Positions 5,230 to 11,621 of a stretch of 11,621 bases of DNA are shown one piece after another. Source of the stretch: Caldifarciminota bacterium. Lineage in GTDB: Bacteria; Hydrothermota; Hydrothermia; B15-G9; WFZT01. Each line of letters opens with the position of its first letter. The stretch's first letter is position 1. The translations under genes and the position numbers were made by a program. The stretch spans positions 1-11,621 of the forward strand of contig JALXCE010000307.1 of the NCBI GenBank assembly GCA_026991055.1, read 5' to 3'. The notes beneath the pieces were generated by a model. It had not been told where the DNA came from. It ran no database searches and saw nothing but the letters and a program-made list of their open reading frames with translations.

Positions 5230-6710
5230 TCTTTTTTGGGCCTCAACTGAGGGAAGAGAATCACATCGCGAATCGAGGGCTGATCTGTAAACAGCATAAC
5301 TATCCTGTCAATTCCGTAGCCAATTCCCCCGGCAGGTGGCATTCCCACCTCAAGTGCCTTTAGGAAATCTTCGTCAATCTCAGCCGGTATCTCAGCATCC
5401 CCGGATTTTCTGAGCTCCACCTGTTTTTCAAACCTCTCCCTCTGATCAATGGGGTCATTGAGCTCTGAGAAGGCATTGGCAATCTCCATACCCAGGATAA
5501 ACAGCTCAAACCTTTCAGTAACAGCAGGATTTGACCTGTGCCTCTTTGCAAGGGGTGATATATCAACCGGGTGGTTCATCACAAAGGCCGGGTCCTTTAT
5601 CTCATCACCAATGAGCTTATCAAAAAGCTTGTCCATCAATTTGTGCTTTGGAAGTCTGTCATATTTATCAATTTCATGAAATTTTCCAGCTTCCCTGAGC
5701 TTACTTTCATCTGCCTCGACAGGATTGAAGCCAAGTTTATCCGTCAAAGCCTTGACATAATCTATCTTTCTAAATGGTGGCTCGAAGGAGAGCTTTACCC
5801 CCTGATACTCGATCTCATAAGAGCCGGTAATCTCCTTTGCCAGTCCCGAAAGCAACTCTTCTGTCATCCTCATCATATCAGAGTAATCCCAGTAGGCAGC
5901 GTAAGCCTCAAGAAGGGTAAACTCAGGATAGTGAAGTCTGTCTATTCCCTCATTTCTGAAGTCTTTTGAAAATTCATAAACCTTCTCAAATCCGCCGACA
6001 AGCAGCCTTTTTAAATAAAGCTCATTGGAAATCCTTAAATATAGCTTTGTTCCAAGCACATGCGAAAAGGTTTCAAAAGGTTTTGCCATGGCCCCACCAT
6101 AGACGGGCTGGAGCACCGGAGTCTCCATCTCGAGGAATCCACGGGAATTCAAGAAGTTTCGAATAAAACCGATAATCCTTGTCCTCGTCTTGAATACCTT
6201 CCTCGATTCTGGATTAACCACAAGGTCAACGTATCTTTCCCTGTAGCGGAGCTCCTTATCCTGCAATCCGTGCCATTTCTCAGGCAGAGGAAGTAGAGCT
6301 TTGGAAAGAATCTTCAAGGAGCTTGCAAGGACACTGATTTCACCGGTCTTTGTTTTTATAACCTTACCAGCGATCCCAACAATATCACCTGTATCAACAA
6401 ACTTTTTGAAAAACTTGGAGCCATCCTCTTCAGGGAGTCCGTCAACCGACGTTACACCCTTCTGGGTAACAATCTGAATGTCACCGAATTCATCCCTCAG
6501 ATGGGCAAAATTGAGCTTCCCAAACACCCTCTTGGTCATTATCCTGCCGGCAATTCTCACCTCTTTTCCTTCCAGCTCCTCAAATTTCTCTTTTATGTCC
6601 GTGGAATGATGAGTAATTTCAAAACGGTAGGGATAGGGTTCAATGCCCATCTCTCTGAGCTTTTTAACCTTCTCTTTCCTGACAAAAAATTCCTCTGGAT
6701 ATGTTCTCAA
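5226..6710 (-). CDS. lysS: Lysyl-tRNA synthetase, class II
   Basis: A 494-residue cytoplasmic enzyme that charges tRNA-Lys. The OB-fold anticodon-binding domain spans about 50-135 (VRIAGRIMTKRVFGKLNFAHLRD). The catalytic core carries motif 1 (around 188-199, NSRGFLEMETPVL), motif 2 (251-265, FRNEGIDRLHYPEFT) and motif 3 (462-473, GIGYGIDRIVML). The usual GGAxAxPF segment appears as GGAMAKPF. The length is typical for bacterial LysS. Translation begins at a TTG codon at 6710: GGGAGG lies nine bases upstream at 6725-6720, and the OB-fold approach would be shortened by the next in-frame ATG (residue 21). It is the first gene of the lysS-lolC-lolD operon. Its promoter, in the 127 bases shared with the divergent nitrilase gene, is not obvious. 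Confidence 0.97.
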   Translation of the reverse strand: MRTYPEEFFVRKEKVKKLREMGIEPYPYRFEITHHSTDIKEKFEELEGKEVRIAGRIMTKRVFGKLNFAHLRDEFGDIQIVTQKGVTSVDGLPEEDGSKFFKKFVDTGDIVGIAGKVIKTKTGEISVLASSLKILSKALLPLPEKWHGLQDKELRYRERYVDLVVNPESRKVFKTRTRIIGFIRNFLNSRGFLEMETPVLQPVYGGAMAKPFETFSHVLGTKLYLRISNELYLKRLLVGGFEKVYEFSKDFRNEGIDRLHYPEFTLLEAYAAYWDYSDMMRMTEELLSGLAKEITGSYEIEYQGVKLSFEPPFRKIDYVKALTDKLGFNPVEADESKLREAGKFHEIDKYDRLPKHKLMDKLFDKLIGDEIKDPAFVMNHPVDISPLAKRHRSNPAVTERFELFILGMEIANAFSELNDPIDQRERFEKQVELRKSGDAEIPAEIDEDFLKALEVGMPPAGGIGYGIDRIVMLFTDQPSIRDVILFPQLRPKKE

Positions 6711-6797
6711 TTTTCAAAACCTCCCAATGGAATGGCAAAATTTTAACCCAAAAGCACAAAATATTCATCCCGATACAAAAATTCGTCTCTGAACCCT

Positions 6798-6803
6798 TAC
6801 AAT
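6798..6803 (+). promoter_or_regulatory. Possible -10 box for the nitrilase-family gene
   Basis: TACAAT (5 of 6 consensus) lies 34 bases before the ATG at 6838, a suitable distance for the AAGAGGTG ribosome binding site at 6824-6831. No good -35 box stands 16-18 bases upstream, so this is a weak call. Confidence 0.3.
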
Positions 6804-6837
6804 TTTCACATCAATACATTTCCAAGAGGTGTATGCC

Positions 6838-7635
6838 ATGAAAGGAGCTATATATCAATTCAAACCAGAGCTCGGGGAGGTGGAAAGGAACATAGGAAAA
6901 ATGGCAGAAGCCATAAAGGGGATTGATGCAGACTTCGTGGTTCTGCCGGAGCTTGCCACATCGGGGTATCTTTTTCTTTCCATGGATGAGGTAAAACCTT
7001 TCTCCCTTGAGCCAGAGGACAAGAAACTTGCACCTCTCTATGAAATTTCTGCCAGTAAAGATATAATGATAGTGCTTGGATACGCAGAAAAAAGTGGCAA
7101 TGTTGTATATAATTCCGCCCTTGCCATTTTGCCCGATGGAAAAAATTTTACCTACCGAAAGACACATCTGTTTTACAAAGAAAAGGACGCTTTCAAACCC
7201 GGAGACACGGGCTTCTTTGTGTTTGAATTCAGGGGAGTTAAATTTGGGATGATGATATGCTACGACTGGTTTTATCCTGAATCAGCCCGAATCCTTGCAA
7301 AAAATGGGGCACAGGTGCTGCTCCACGTATCAAATCTCGTACTCCCGGGTCTGGGGCAAAAGGGAATGGTCGTTCGCTCCATTGAAAATCGCGTGTTCTC
7401 CTTCACTGCCAATAGAATAGGCATAGAGGAGAAAGCGGGCATTTCGCTGAGGTTCACCGGTATGAGTCAGATAGTCAACCCACGTGGAGAGATTCTCTCA
7501 AAAGCTTCTGAAGATAACGAGGAAATCATTCTTGCCGAATTTGACCCTTCAGAGGCTCTTGATAAGCAGATCACCGAGCTGAATCATGTTTTCAAAGACC
7601 GCAGACCCGAGTTCTATGCGGACCTCTGCGATTAG
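6838..7635 (+). CDS. Carbon-nitrogen hydrolase, nitrilase/omega-amidase superfamily
   Basis: A 265-residue cytoplasmic enzyme of the nitrilase superfamily, which cleaves C-N bonds of amides or nitriles through a Glu-Lys-Cys triad. The three residues are visible: E38 in LPELATSGY, K108 in YRKTHLF and C141 in ICYDWFYPESAR. The overall length (about 260-280) fits the small amidase branches (omega-amidase, N-carbamoyl-putrescine amidase, plant NIT-like) better than true nitrilases. The exact substrate cannot be read from the sequence. The ATG at 6838 is chosen because AAGAGGTG lies six bases upstream; the GTG at 6829 falls inside that site. The end overlaps the next gene by 20 bases, so the two are probably cotranscribed. 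Confidence 0.9.
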   Translation: MKGAIYQFKPELGEVERNIGKMAEAIKGIDADFVVLPELATSGYLFLSMDEVKPFSLEPEDKKLAPLYEISASKDIMIVLGYAEKSGNVVYNSALAILPDGKNFTYRKTHLFYKEKDAFKPGDTGFFVFEFRGVKFGMMICYDWFYPESARILAKNGAQVLLHVSNLVLPGLGQKGMVVRSIENRVFSFTANRIGIEEKAGISLRFTGMSQIVNPRGEILSKASEDNEEIILAEFDPSEALDKQITELNHVFKDRRPEFYADLCD

Positions 7636-7903
7636 TCTGATACTGATAATCTCATTTATCTGGGGCATATTTCCAGGAAGAGACCCGTGGTTTGCCCGGG
7701 ATAAGAGTCTCCACTTCTCTGTTTCATTCATCATCTATAATTTTGCGTATATCCATACGGGCTCCCGCGATAAATCTTTCTCCATCACAATAGGCATCGG
7801 AGTCCTGAAAGAGCTCATTGACCTTACCATTAGAAAAACCGGATTTAGCTATAAGGATTTGCTCTACGATGTCTTGGGTGCCGGACTTGCGTATAAAACA
7901 TGA
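7616..7903 (+). CDS. Small YfiM/DUF2279-like membrane-associated protein
   Basis: A 95-residue protein starting at an ATG inside the nitrilase gene. A hydrophobic N-terminus (residues 5-18, AISLILIISFIWGI) could be a signal or anchor. It is followed by FARDKSLHFSVSFIIYNFAY and by KELIDLTIRKTGFSYKDLLYDVLGAGLAY. The D-K-x-x-H-F motif together with K-E-x-x-D...G-F-S-x-K-D-L-x-x-D-x-x-G-A is the pattern of the YfiM/DUF2279 group, whose function is unknown; VanZ-like proteins share a similar layout. The TGA stop is part of ACATGATTGG, so an overlapping ATG lies exactly at the end. The same junction sequence recurs at the true start of the DUF554 gene 519 bases downstream, implying that the two genes once overlapped. 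Confidence 0.7.
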   Translation: MRTSAISLILIISFIWGIFPGRDPWFARDKSLHFSVSFIIYNFAYIHTGSRDKSFSITIGIGVLKELIDLTIRKTGFSYKDLLYDVLGAGLAYKT

Positions 7904-7913
7904 TTGGGACCAT
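7897..7913 (+). repeat. 17-base direct repeat, left copy (fossil gene junction)
   Basis: AACATGATTGGGACCAT matches 8416-8432 at 16 of 17 positions. It contains the YfiM-like stop codon and what looks like the first four codons of the DUF554 gene, after which the frame diverges. Confidence 0.75.
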
Positions 7914-7940
7914 GTTGGGAAAACACCAAATTGATAGATA

Positions 7941-8024
7941 TTTAAAAGGGAATCCCCCACCTTACTCCTCCCCCCACGCACGAAGTGCGTGGGGGGGGAG
8001 GATGGGCAGGGGGCAACATCCCCG
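7941..8024 (+). repeat. Dispersed palindromic repeat, family 1, copy B
   Basis: The core is a perfect 12-bp stem, CCCCCCACGCAC (7970-7981) and GTGCGTGGGGGG (7985-7996), with a GAA loop. It aligns over about 80 bases with the reverse complement of copy A at 1047-1130, differing mainly in C-run and G-run length and a few substitutions. Confidence 0.8.
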
Positions 8025-8059
8025 TGAAAACTCAGCATCTGATAAGCGCGCTAAAATAC
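8013..8059 (+). repeat. 47-base tail repeat, copy 1
   Basis: Starts GCAACATCC directly after the G-rich arm of hairpin B and continues through AAAACTCAGCATCTG. It matches 8319-8365 at 40 of 47 positions without gaps. Confidence 0.75.
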
Positions 8060-8169
8060 CATCTGAGAGAGTTCGAAAAATCTCAATTTATTGTCTCTGC
8101 TATAACTTTTTATACAAATCAACCACACGGTGAACAAAAAATGGATAAGCCCAAAGTTCTGTTGGTAGC

Positions 8170-8213
8170 CCATTCCACCCCAACCCTCCCTTCCCAAAGG
8201 GAAGGGAGGGAAT
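8170..8213 (+). repeat. Dispersed palindromic repeat, family 2, copy E
   Basis: A perfect 12-bp stem, CCCTCCCTTCCC (8184-8195) and GGGAAGGGAGGG (8199-8210), with an AAA loop. The left flank CCATTCCACCCCAACCC parallels CCATTCTCCCCTAACCC of copy C, which places it in the same family as a more diverged member. Confidence 0.7.
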
Positions 8214-8262
8214 CTTACTCTTGCTTAAACCAGCAGAGGCAAAACCATTGTCGGAAAAGCGA

Positions 8263-8310
8263 GAAATTTCCCCTCCTTCCCTCAGGGAAGGAGGGGTTAG
8301 GGGAGAATGG
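8263..8310 (-). repeat. Dispersed palindromic repeat, family 2, copy D
   Basis: A perfect 12-bp stem, CCCCTCCTTCCC (8270-8281) and GGGAAGGAGGGG (8285-8296), with a TCA loop. Its reverse complement matches copy C (3107-3151) through both flanks, so it is inverted relative to C and E. Confidence 0.75.
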
Positions 8311-8318
8311 GGAAGAAT

Positions 8319-8365
8319 GCAACATCCTCGAGAAAACTCAGCATCTGGTTAGCGTGCTCAAAAAC
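8319..8365 (+). repeat. 47-base tail repeat, copy 2
   Basis: Second copy of 8013-8059 (40/47 identical). It follows the G-rich arm of hairpin D just as copy 1 follows that of hairpin B, so hairpin plus tail behaves as one unit. It ends 53 bases before the DUF554 start. Confidence 0.75.
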
Positions 8366-8415
8366 TATCCTGACTCTCAGGGCATGGAAGAACAAGAGTC
8401 AGCAATATTTTTGAT

Positions 8416-8432
8416 AACATGATTGGAACCAT
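8416..8432 (+). repeat. 17-base direct repeat, right copy (DUF554 start)
   Basis: AACATGATTGGAACCAT, the partner of 7897-7913, holding the ATG of the DUF554 gene. Confidence 0.75.
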
Positions 8433-9108
8433 TGTAAATACCATAACAGTGCTCATTGGCAGTACCCTTGGCACCATCATTGGTGACAGGCTTCCTGAGC
8501 GCATCCACACCAAAGTTATGGAAGGAATAGGACTTGTAACCATCCTTATCGGCATCAAAATGTCTCTCGAAGTAAAATACATCCTCGTTGTCATAGGAGC
8601 AATAACCACAGGAGCTGCCATTGGTGAAGCAATCGGGATCGAAGCATACCTCGAGAGGTTTGCAGACAGGCTGAAAAAGCGCTTTGCCCGTGAAGACAAA
8701 AAGGATTTTGTAACAGGCTTTGTAACCTCTACCCTGCTCTTTACCGTAGGACCGATGACCATCCTCGGTTGCATCCAGGATGGACTTTACGGAAATCACG
8801 AGCTCCTATTCGCAAAATCCATGCTCGATGGAATTTCCTCCCTTGCCCTTGCCTCGGCAATGGGAATCGGTGTTGTCTTCTCAGCCCCCGCAGTCCTCGT
8901 TATTCAGGGTCTTCTCACAGAACTCAGCTCGGTCTTCATTTTTCTCACAAAGTCCCCATTCCTTCAGGATTTCACATCAGTTGGTGGCCTCATAATCATT
9001 GCACTCGGCCTCAGATTGCTGAGGATAAGGGACCTGAAGCCGGGCAATTTCCTACCTGCCCTCGTCGTGGTGGTTTTCTTCGACTGGATTGCTATCCTGA
9101 TCCCCTAA
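8419..9108 (+). CDS. DUF554 (YqgA/YdfK-like) integral membrane protein
   Basis: A 229-residue, strongly hydrophobic protein with about six or seven membrane segments. The N-terminus MIGTIVNTITVLIGSTLGTIIGDRLPERI and the central GFVTSTLLFTVGPMTILGCIQDGLYG...LLFAKSMLDGISSLALASAMGIGV are hallmarks of DUF554. The length is the family norm. The transported substrate, if any, is unknown. The ATG at 8419 begins right at the family start. No good ribosome binding site precedes it, which fits a gene that once relied on coupling to the YfiM-like gene and was cut off by the intervening repeats. Its last 57 bases overlap the 3' end of the recombinase gene on the other strand. Confidence 0.88.
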   Translation: MIGTIVNTITVLIGSTLGTIIGDRLPERIHTKVMEGIGLVTILIGIKMSLEVKYILVVIGAITTGAAIGEAIGIEAYLERFADRLKKRFAREDKKDFVTGFVTSTLLFTVGPMTILGCIQDGLYGNHELLFAKSMLDGISSLALASAMGIGVVFSAPAVLVIQGLLTELSSVFIFLTKSPFLQDFTSVGGLIIIALGLRLLRIRDLKPGNFLPALVVVVFFDWIAILIP

Positions 9109-9987
9109 CTTACGTGGATGGGTTTCGTCATATATCTTTTTGATCTTAGGAAGGGTGAGATTTATATAAATTTCCGTTGTGGAAATGCTCTCGTGGCCAA
9201 GTAACTCCTGAATGGTCCTGAGATCTGCACCACCTGAAAGCATGTGGGTGGCAAAGGAATGCCTAAGCGTATGGGGATGAACTCCATAAATGGCAGAAAG
9301 TTTCTTAAACACCTGATTGACGATCCTCCATACCATATCCCTTGTGAGAGGCCTTCCGCTTTTACTCACAAATAGGACATCGGAGCGCGGATTCAGCTTC
9401 TCCCTCACCTGTAAATACTGCAACAATGCCTCATAGGCTGGGGCACCCACTGGCACAATCCTTTCCTTGTTGCCCTTGCCAAGCACCCTGATTTCCCTTC
9501 TTTTGAAATCAACATCACCCATGGAAATCCCCACAAGCTCAGAGACTCGAATCCCGGTAGAGTAAAGTAGCTCTATAATAGCTCTGTTCCTGATATCAAG
9601 CACACTATCGGGCTTCCAGCCCTCAAGCATGCTGTTGAGCTTTTCCTCGCTTAAAACATCCGGAAGAGGTTTATCGAGCTTGATATTGAGAATTTTCGTT
9701 ACCGGATTGGATTTTACGAGCCCGTTGATCTGCAAAAATCTGTAAAATCTTCTGATGGCAGAATGTTTTCTCCTGACACTTCTACGCGAATAACCGTGTG
9801 AGAAGAGGTCGCGAAAATATTTCTTAAGCTGAACCCTTGTAAATTTTGTGGGGTCCCGCTCAGAATACCTGTCCTCCATGTATTCAAAAAGGGCCTCAAT
9901 GTCCCTTCTGTACGCTTCGACCGTATTCCGGGAGAGGTTTTTAACGGAAATGAGATAGTTTAGAAAATCTTCGAGCGTTTTATCCAT
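9052..9987 (-). CDS. xerC: Site-specific tyrosine recombinase, XerC/XerD family
   Basis: A 311-residue recombinase that would resolve chromosome dimers at a dif site near the terminus. An N-terminal SAM-like core-binding domain (about 1-95) precedes the catalytic domain (about 108-295). The catalytic residues are all visible: R147 (TGIRVSELVG), K171 (LGKGNKERIVP), H239 and R242 (HTLRHSFATH), H265 (LLGHES) and the nucleophile Y274 (TEIYINL). It is 10-15 residues longer than usual because of a polar tail after HPRKLG (GDQDSNPVEENHHDEGR), which lies in the DUF554 overlap. The start overlaps the end of trmFO by 28 bases; trmFO-xerC adjacency is common in Firmicutes and other lineages. XerC versus XerD cannot be decided from the sequence; the symbol follows the trmFO linkage. 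Confidence 0.9.
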   Translation of the reverse strand: MDKTLEDFLNYLISVKNLSRNTVEAYRRDIEALFEYMEDRYSERDPTKFTRVQLKKYFRDLFSHGYSRRSVRRKHSAIRRFYRFLQINGLVKSNPVTKILNIKLDKPLPDVLSEEKLNSMLEGWKPDSVLDIRNRAIIELLYSTGIRVSELVGISMGDVDFKRREIRVLGKGNKERIVPVGAPAYEALLQYLQVREKLNPRSDVLFVSKSGRPLTRDMVWRIVNQVFKKLSAIYGVHPHTLRHSFATHMLSGGADLRTIQELLGHESISTTEIYINLTLPKIKKIYDETHPRKLGDQDSNPVEENHHDEGR

Positions 9988-11276
9988 TCTTCCAGCGTCT
10001 CCTGTGCCCTCCTGACGATAAACTCTCTTCGATGCTTTTTTCTGATATGAGGTGGGATGTCCTTGAATAGCCCGATGTTAGCGTTCATAGGCTGGAAATG
10101 TTTGGGGTCTGAATGGGCTATATAGTCGAGGAGCGCACCAATCATTGTGTGCACTGGAAAAACCAAAGGCTCTCTGCCTGTGGCAAGGAGATACGCGTTT
10201 ATACCTGCAACAAGTCCCCCCATTGCGGCCTCCACATATCCCTCGGTGCCAACAAGCTGACCGGCAATAAAGATATTGGGCTTTTTCCTCACCTGCAAAG
10301 TGGACTCCATCACCGCTGGTGATTTTATGAAAGTGTTTCTGTGAACTGCTCCGTACCTCAAAAATTGAGCATTCTCAAGCCCGGGAATCATCCTGAAAAC
10401 CCTTCTCTGCTCAGGAATTTTTAGCTGGGTCTGGAATCCCACAAGGGAATAAGCTGTGCGCTCCAGATTCTCAGGTCTGAGCTGAACCACGGCAAAGGGC
10501 TCCTTTCCAGTTTTGGGGTCTGGTAGCCCTGATGCCCTCAAGGGGCCATATCTCAGTGTCTCAGGCCCGCGCCTTGCCATCTCTTCAATGGGCAGACATC
10601 CCTCAAAATAGCGGGCCTTTTCCTTCTCCTCAAAATCATGCCCCATGAAAACCTCTGCGTTGATCAGAGCCTCATAAAATCTGTAGTACTCCTCTTCATT
10701 CATCGGGGCATTTAAATACGAAGAGTCATCCCATCCGTGCCGATCTTTAAAATAAAGTTTTGAATAATCAAGACTCTCCGCATCAACAATGGGGGAAAGG
10801 GCATCAAAAAACGATAAGTATTCAAGCCCCAGTAAATTTCTCAAATTCTCTGCAAGAGCGTCTGACGTGAGCGGGCCCGTGGCCACAATAACTAATTCAT
10901 CTTCCGGAATCTCTGTAATTTCCTCGTGGATCACCTTCACATTGGGGAACTCTTTCAGGGTTTCAGTGATAAAATCTGAAAATTTTTCGCGGTCCACCAC
11001 AAGGGCCTTGCCACCGGGAAGCTCTGCGTATTCCGCAGCCTTCATTATCAGAGAATCAAGCCTCTTAAGCTCAGCCTTGAGTAATCCATGGGCATTGTAA
11101 ATGTCCTTCGATTTCAGGGAATTACTGCAAACAAGCTCAGCAAACCTCTCGGTTTTGTGAGCAGGTGTAAACTTTTTAGGCCTCATCTCGTAGAGCTCAA
11201 CTTCTACACCTCTTTTTGCCAGTTGATATGCCGCTTCAGAACCAGCAAGACCAGCCCCAATCACTATAACCTTCAT
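9960..11276 (-). CDS. trmFO: Methylenetetrahydrofolate-tRNA-(uracil-5-)-methyltransferase
   Basis: A 438-residue flavoenzyme that forms 5-methyluridine at position 54 of tRNA using methylene-THF and FADH2. The N-terminal dinucleotide-binding motif VIGAGLAGSEAA lies at residues 5-16, followed by ELYEMRP (27-33). The family signature FAELVCSNSLKS carries C50. A second conserved cysteine is C227 in YFEGCLPIEEMA. GPLRASGLPDP, YSLVGFQTQL, FLRYGAVHRNTFI and FIAGQLVGTEGYVEAA follow in the expected order. The length is typical (about 435-450). The start has GAGGTGAT just upstream and shares an ATGA with the stop of the glycosyltransferase gene, so the three genes form one operon. Confidence 0.97.
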   Translation of the reverse strand: MKVIVIGAGLAGSEAAYQLAKRGVEVELYEMRPKKFTPAHKTERFAELVCSNSLKSKDIYNAHGLLKAELKRLDSLIMKAAEYAELPGGKALVVDREKFSDFITETLKEFPNVKVIHEEITEIPEDELVIVATGPLTSDALAENLRNLLGLEYLSFFDALSPIVDAESLDYSKLYFKDRHGWDDSSYLNAPMNEEEYYRFYEALINAEVFMGHDFEEKEKARYFEGCLPIEEMARRGPETLRYGPLRASGLPDPKTGKEPFAVVQLRPENLERTAYSLVGFQTQLKIPEQRRVFRMIPGLENAQFLRYGAVHRNTFIKSPAVMESTLQVRKKPNIFIAGQLVGTEGYVEAAMGGLVAGINAYLLATGREPLVFPVHTMIGALLDYIAHSDPKHFQPMNANIGLFKDIPPHIRKKHRREFIVRRAQETLEEWIKRSKIF

Positions 11277-11621
11277 CCTATCACCTCGTTTAGAATTTCT
11301 GCAAGTTGCGCTGTAATCCTTTTTCTGTCAAACATCTTCCTTTTTTCCTCTTCAAGCAATTTTAATCCTCCGGATTTCCAGAGCCTGTAAATCTTTGAAA
11401 TTTTCTTTAGAATCTCTCTTGGCTCGTCAGGCTCAACCAAAAATGAATTGCCAAGCCCTTCAATCTCTCTCCAGGCATCTGTTCCCCGCGGTACAACCCC
11501 CAAAATCGGCCTTCCTGCACCAATGTAATCGTAAATTTTTGAGGTAGAAATGTAGGGATATCGGGCTCCTTTGTCAATAGTCGCAAGTAATACATGCGCA
11601 GAAGCAAGCCTCTCTGGTATT
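11273..11621 (-). CDS. Glycosyltransferase family 4-like protein, C-terminal part (cut by right edge)
   Basis: A frame open from the window edge (first whole codon 11620-11618) gives 115 residues. It reads IPERLASAHVLLATIDKG, then YPYISTSKIYDYIGAGRPILGVVPRGTDAW, then NSFLVEPDEPREI. The K-x-x-x-Y-x-x-A/G-G-R-P-I-L-G pattern after a short Ser/Thr stretch is the donor-sugar-binding region of GT-B glycosyltransferases (GT4-like; usually K-x-Y/F-E-Y-x-A-x-G-x-P-I-L). The C-terminal 45 residues are helical and charged, closing the fold. A TTG at 11503 would give a 76-residue protein, but it falls within the conserved domain and is not the start. Acceptor and sugar are unknown; cell-surface polysaccharide or lipid glycosylation is the usual role. 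Linkage to trmFO is by an ATGA overlap. Confidence 0.85.
   Translation of the reverse strand, partial: IPERLASAHVLLATIDKGARYPYISTSKIYDYIGAGRPILGVVPRGTDAWREIEGLGNSFLVEPDEPREILKKISKIYRLWKSGGLKLLEEEKRKMFDRKRITAQLAEILNEVIG

Larger units (their letters stand above)
7914..8415. mobile_element. Candidate repeat-rich insertion splitting an operon
   Basis: About 500 bases lie between two copies of a 17-base junction sequence. They contain family 1 hairpin copy B, two copies of a 47-base tail sequence 306 bases apart, and family 2 hairpins E and D. There is no transposase and no gene of convincing length. The sequence shows the direct repeats and the repeat content; that this is an insertion with target duplication, rather than a local duplication, is inference. 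A compound MITE-like or REP-cluster element is the closest known type. An open frame covers 7985-8422, but it runs through the hairpins and I do not call it a gene. Confidence 0.5.

Noticed and set aside
5571..5969. 132-codon plus-strand open frame opposite lysS
   Set aside because: It lies wholly within the antisense strand of a well-conserved synthetase core and has no domain pattern.
7985..8422. Open frame of 145 codons through the repeat cluster
   Set aside because: It starts inside a G-rich hairpin arm, runs through two further palindromes and has no ribosome binding site. Parts of the translation (around 8040-8165) look protein-like, but no family is recognisable, so it is mentioned only as a possible decayed coding repeat.
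8358..8799. Two minus-strand open frames of about 140 codons opposite the DUF554 gene
   Set aside because: Both are antisense to a clear membrane protein gene and show low-complexity composition typical of such shadows.
11407..11607. Minus-strand frame of 66 codons at the right edge
   Set aside because: The overlapping frame 11273-11621 carries a recognisable glycosyltransferase motif and stays open to the edge, so this one is a shadow.

Overview
The window looks like chromosomal DNA of a Gram-negative, anaerobic bacterium outside the Proteobacteria, perhaps a thermophile. The evidence is a LolC/LolD lipoprotein-release pair (outer membrane), an NrfH-type tetraheme quinol dehydrogenase (anaerobic respiration), the folate-dependent tRNA methyltransferase TrmFO next to a Xer recombinase, and a PyrE of the Thermus-type subfamily with a C-terminal CPLCRAGIPLVKPGS tail. 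A candidate phylum such as WOR-3 would fit, but this is a guess. No rRNA, tRNA, CRISPR array or transposase gene is visible.

Layout. At the left edge a truncated cupin gene (+) runs tail to tail into a minus-strand pair, a DUF1858 gene followed by pyrE, joined by an ATGA overlap. A 370-base gap with a palindromic repeat leads to two single plus-strand genes, mscS and an nrfH-like cytochrome, each with a readable sigma70-type promoter and a strong ribosome binding site. A second gap of 319 bases precedes the minus-strand operon lysS-lolC-lolD, whose genes overlap by 4 and 8 bases. Divergent from lysS is a plus-strand run: a nitrilase-family amidohydrolase, an overlapping small YfiM/DUF2279-like protein and a DUF554 membrane protein. 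The last two are separated by about 500 bases of repeat-rich DNA. A minus-strand operon closes the window: a glycosyltransferase (cut by the right edge), trmFO and a Xer tyrosine recombinase, again overlapping. The recombinase gene overlaps the 3' end of the DUF554 gene by 57 bases.

The genes are mostly housekeeping: pyrimidine synthesis, lysyl-tRNA charging, lipoprotein export, tRNA methylation and chromosome resolution. The interest lies between them. At least five strong hairpins, all with 10 to 12 bp stems and three-base loops, fall into two dispersed families: copies near 1090 and 7983, and copies near 3133, 8197 and 8283. A sixth hairpin of the same shape is embedded in lolC, and a longer palindrome follows mscS. 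The DNA between the YfiM-like gene and the DUF554 gene is bracketed by a 16/17 direct repeat consisting of the former ATGA stop/start junction. This suggests that a compound repeat element inserted there and split a translationally coupled pair. I did not find a complete new biological system; this insertion and its hairpin families are the best candidates for something undescribed.
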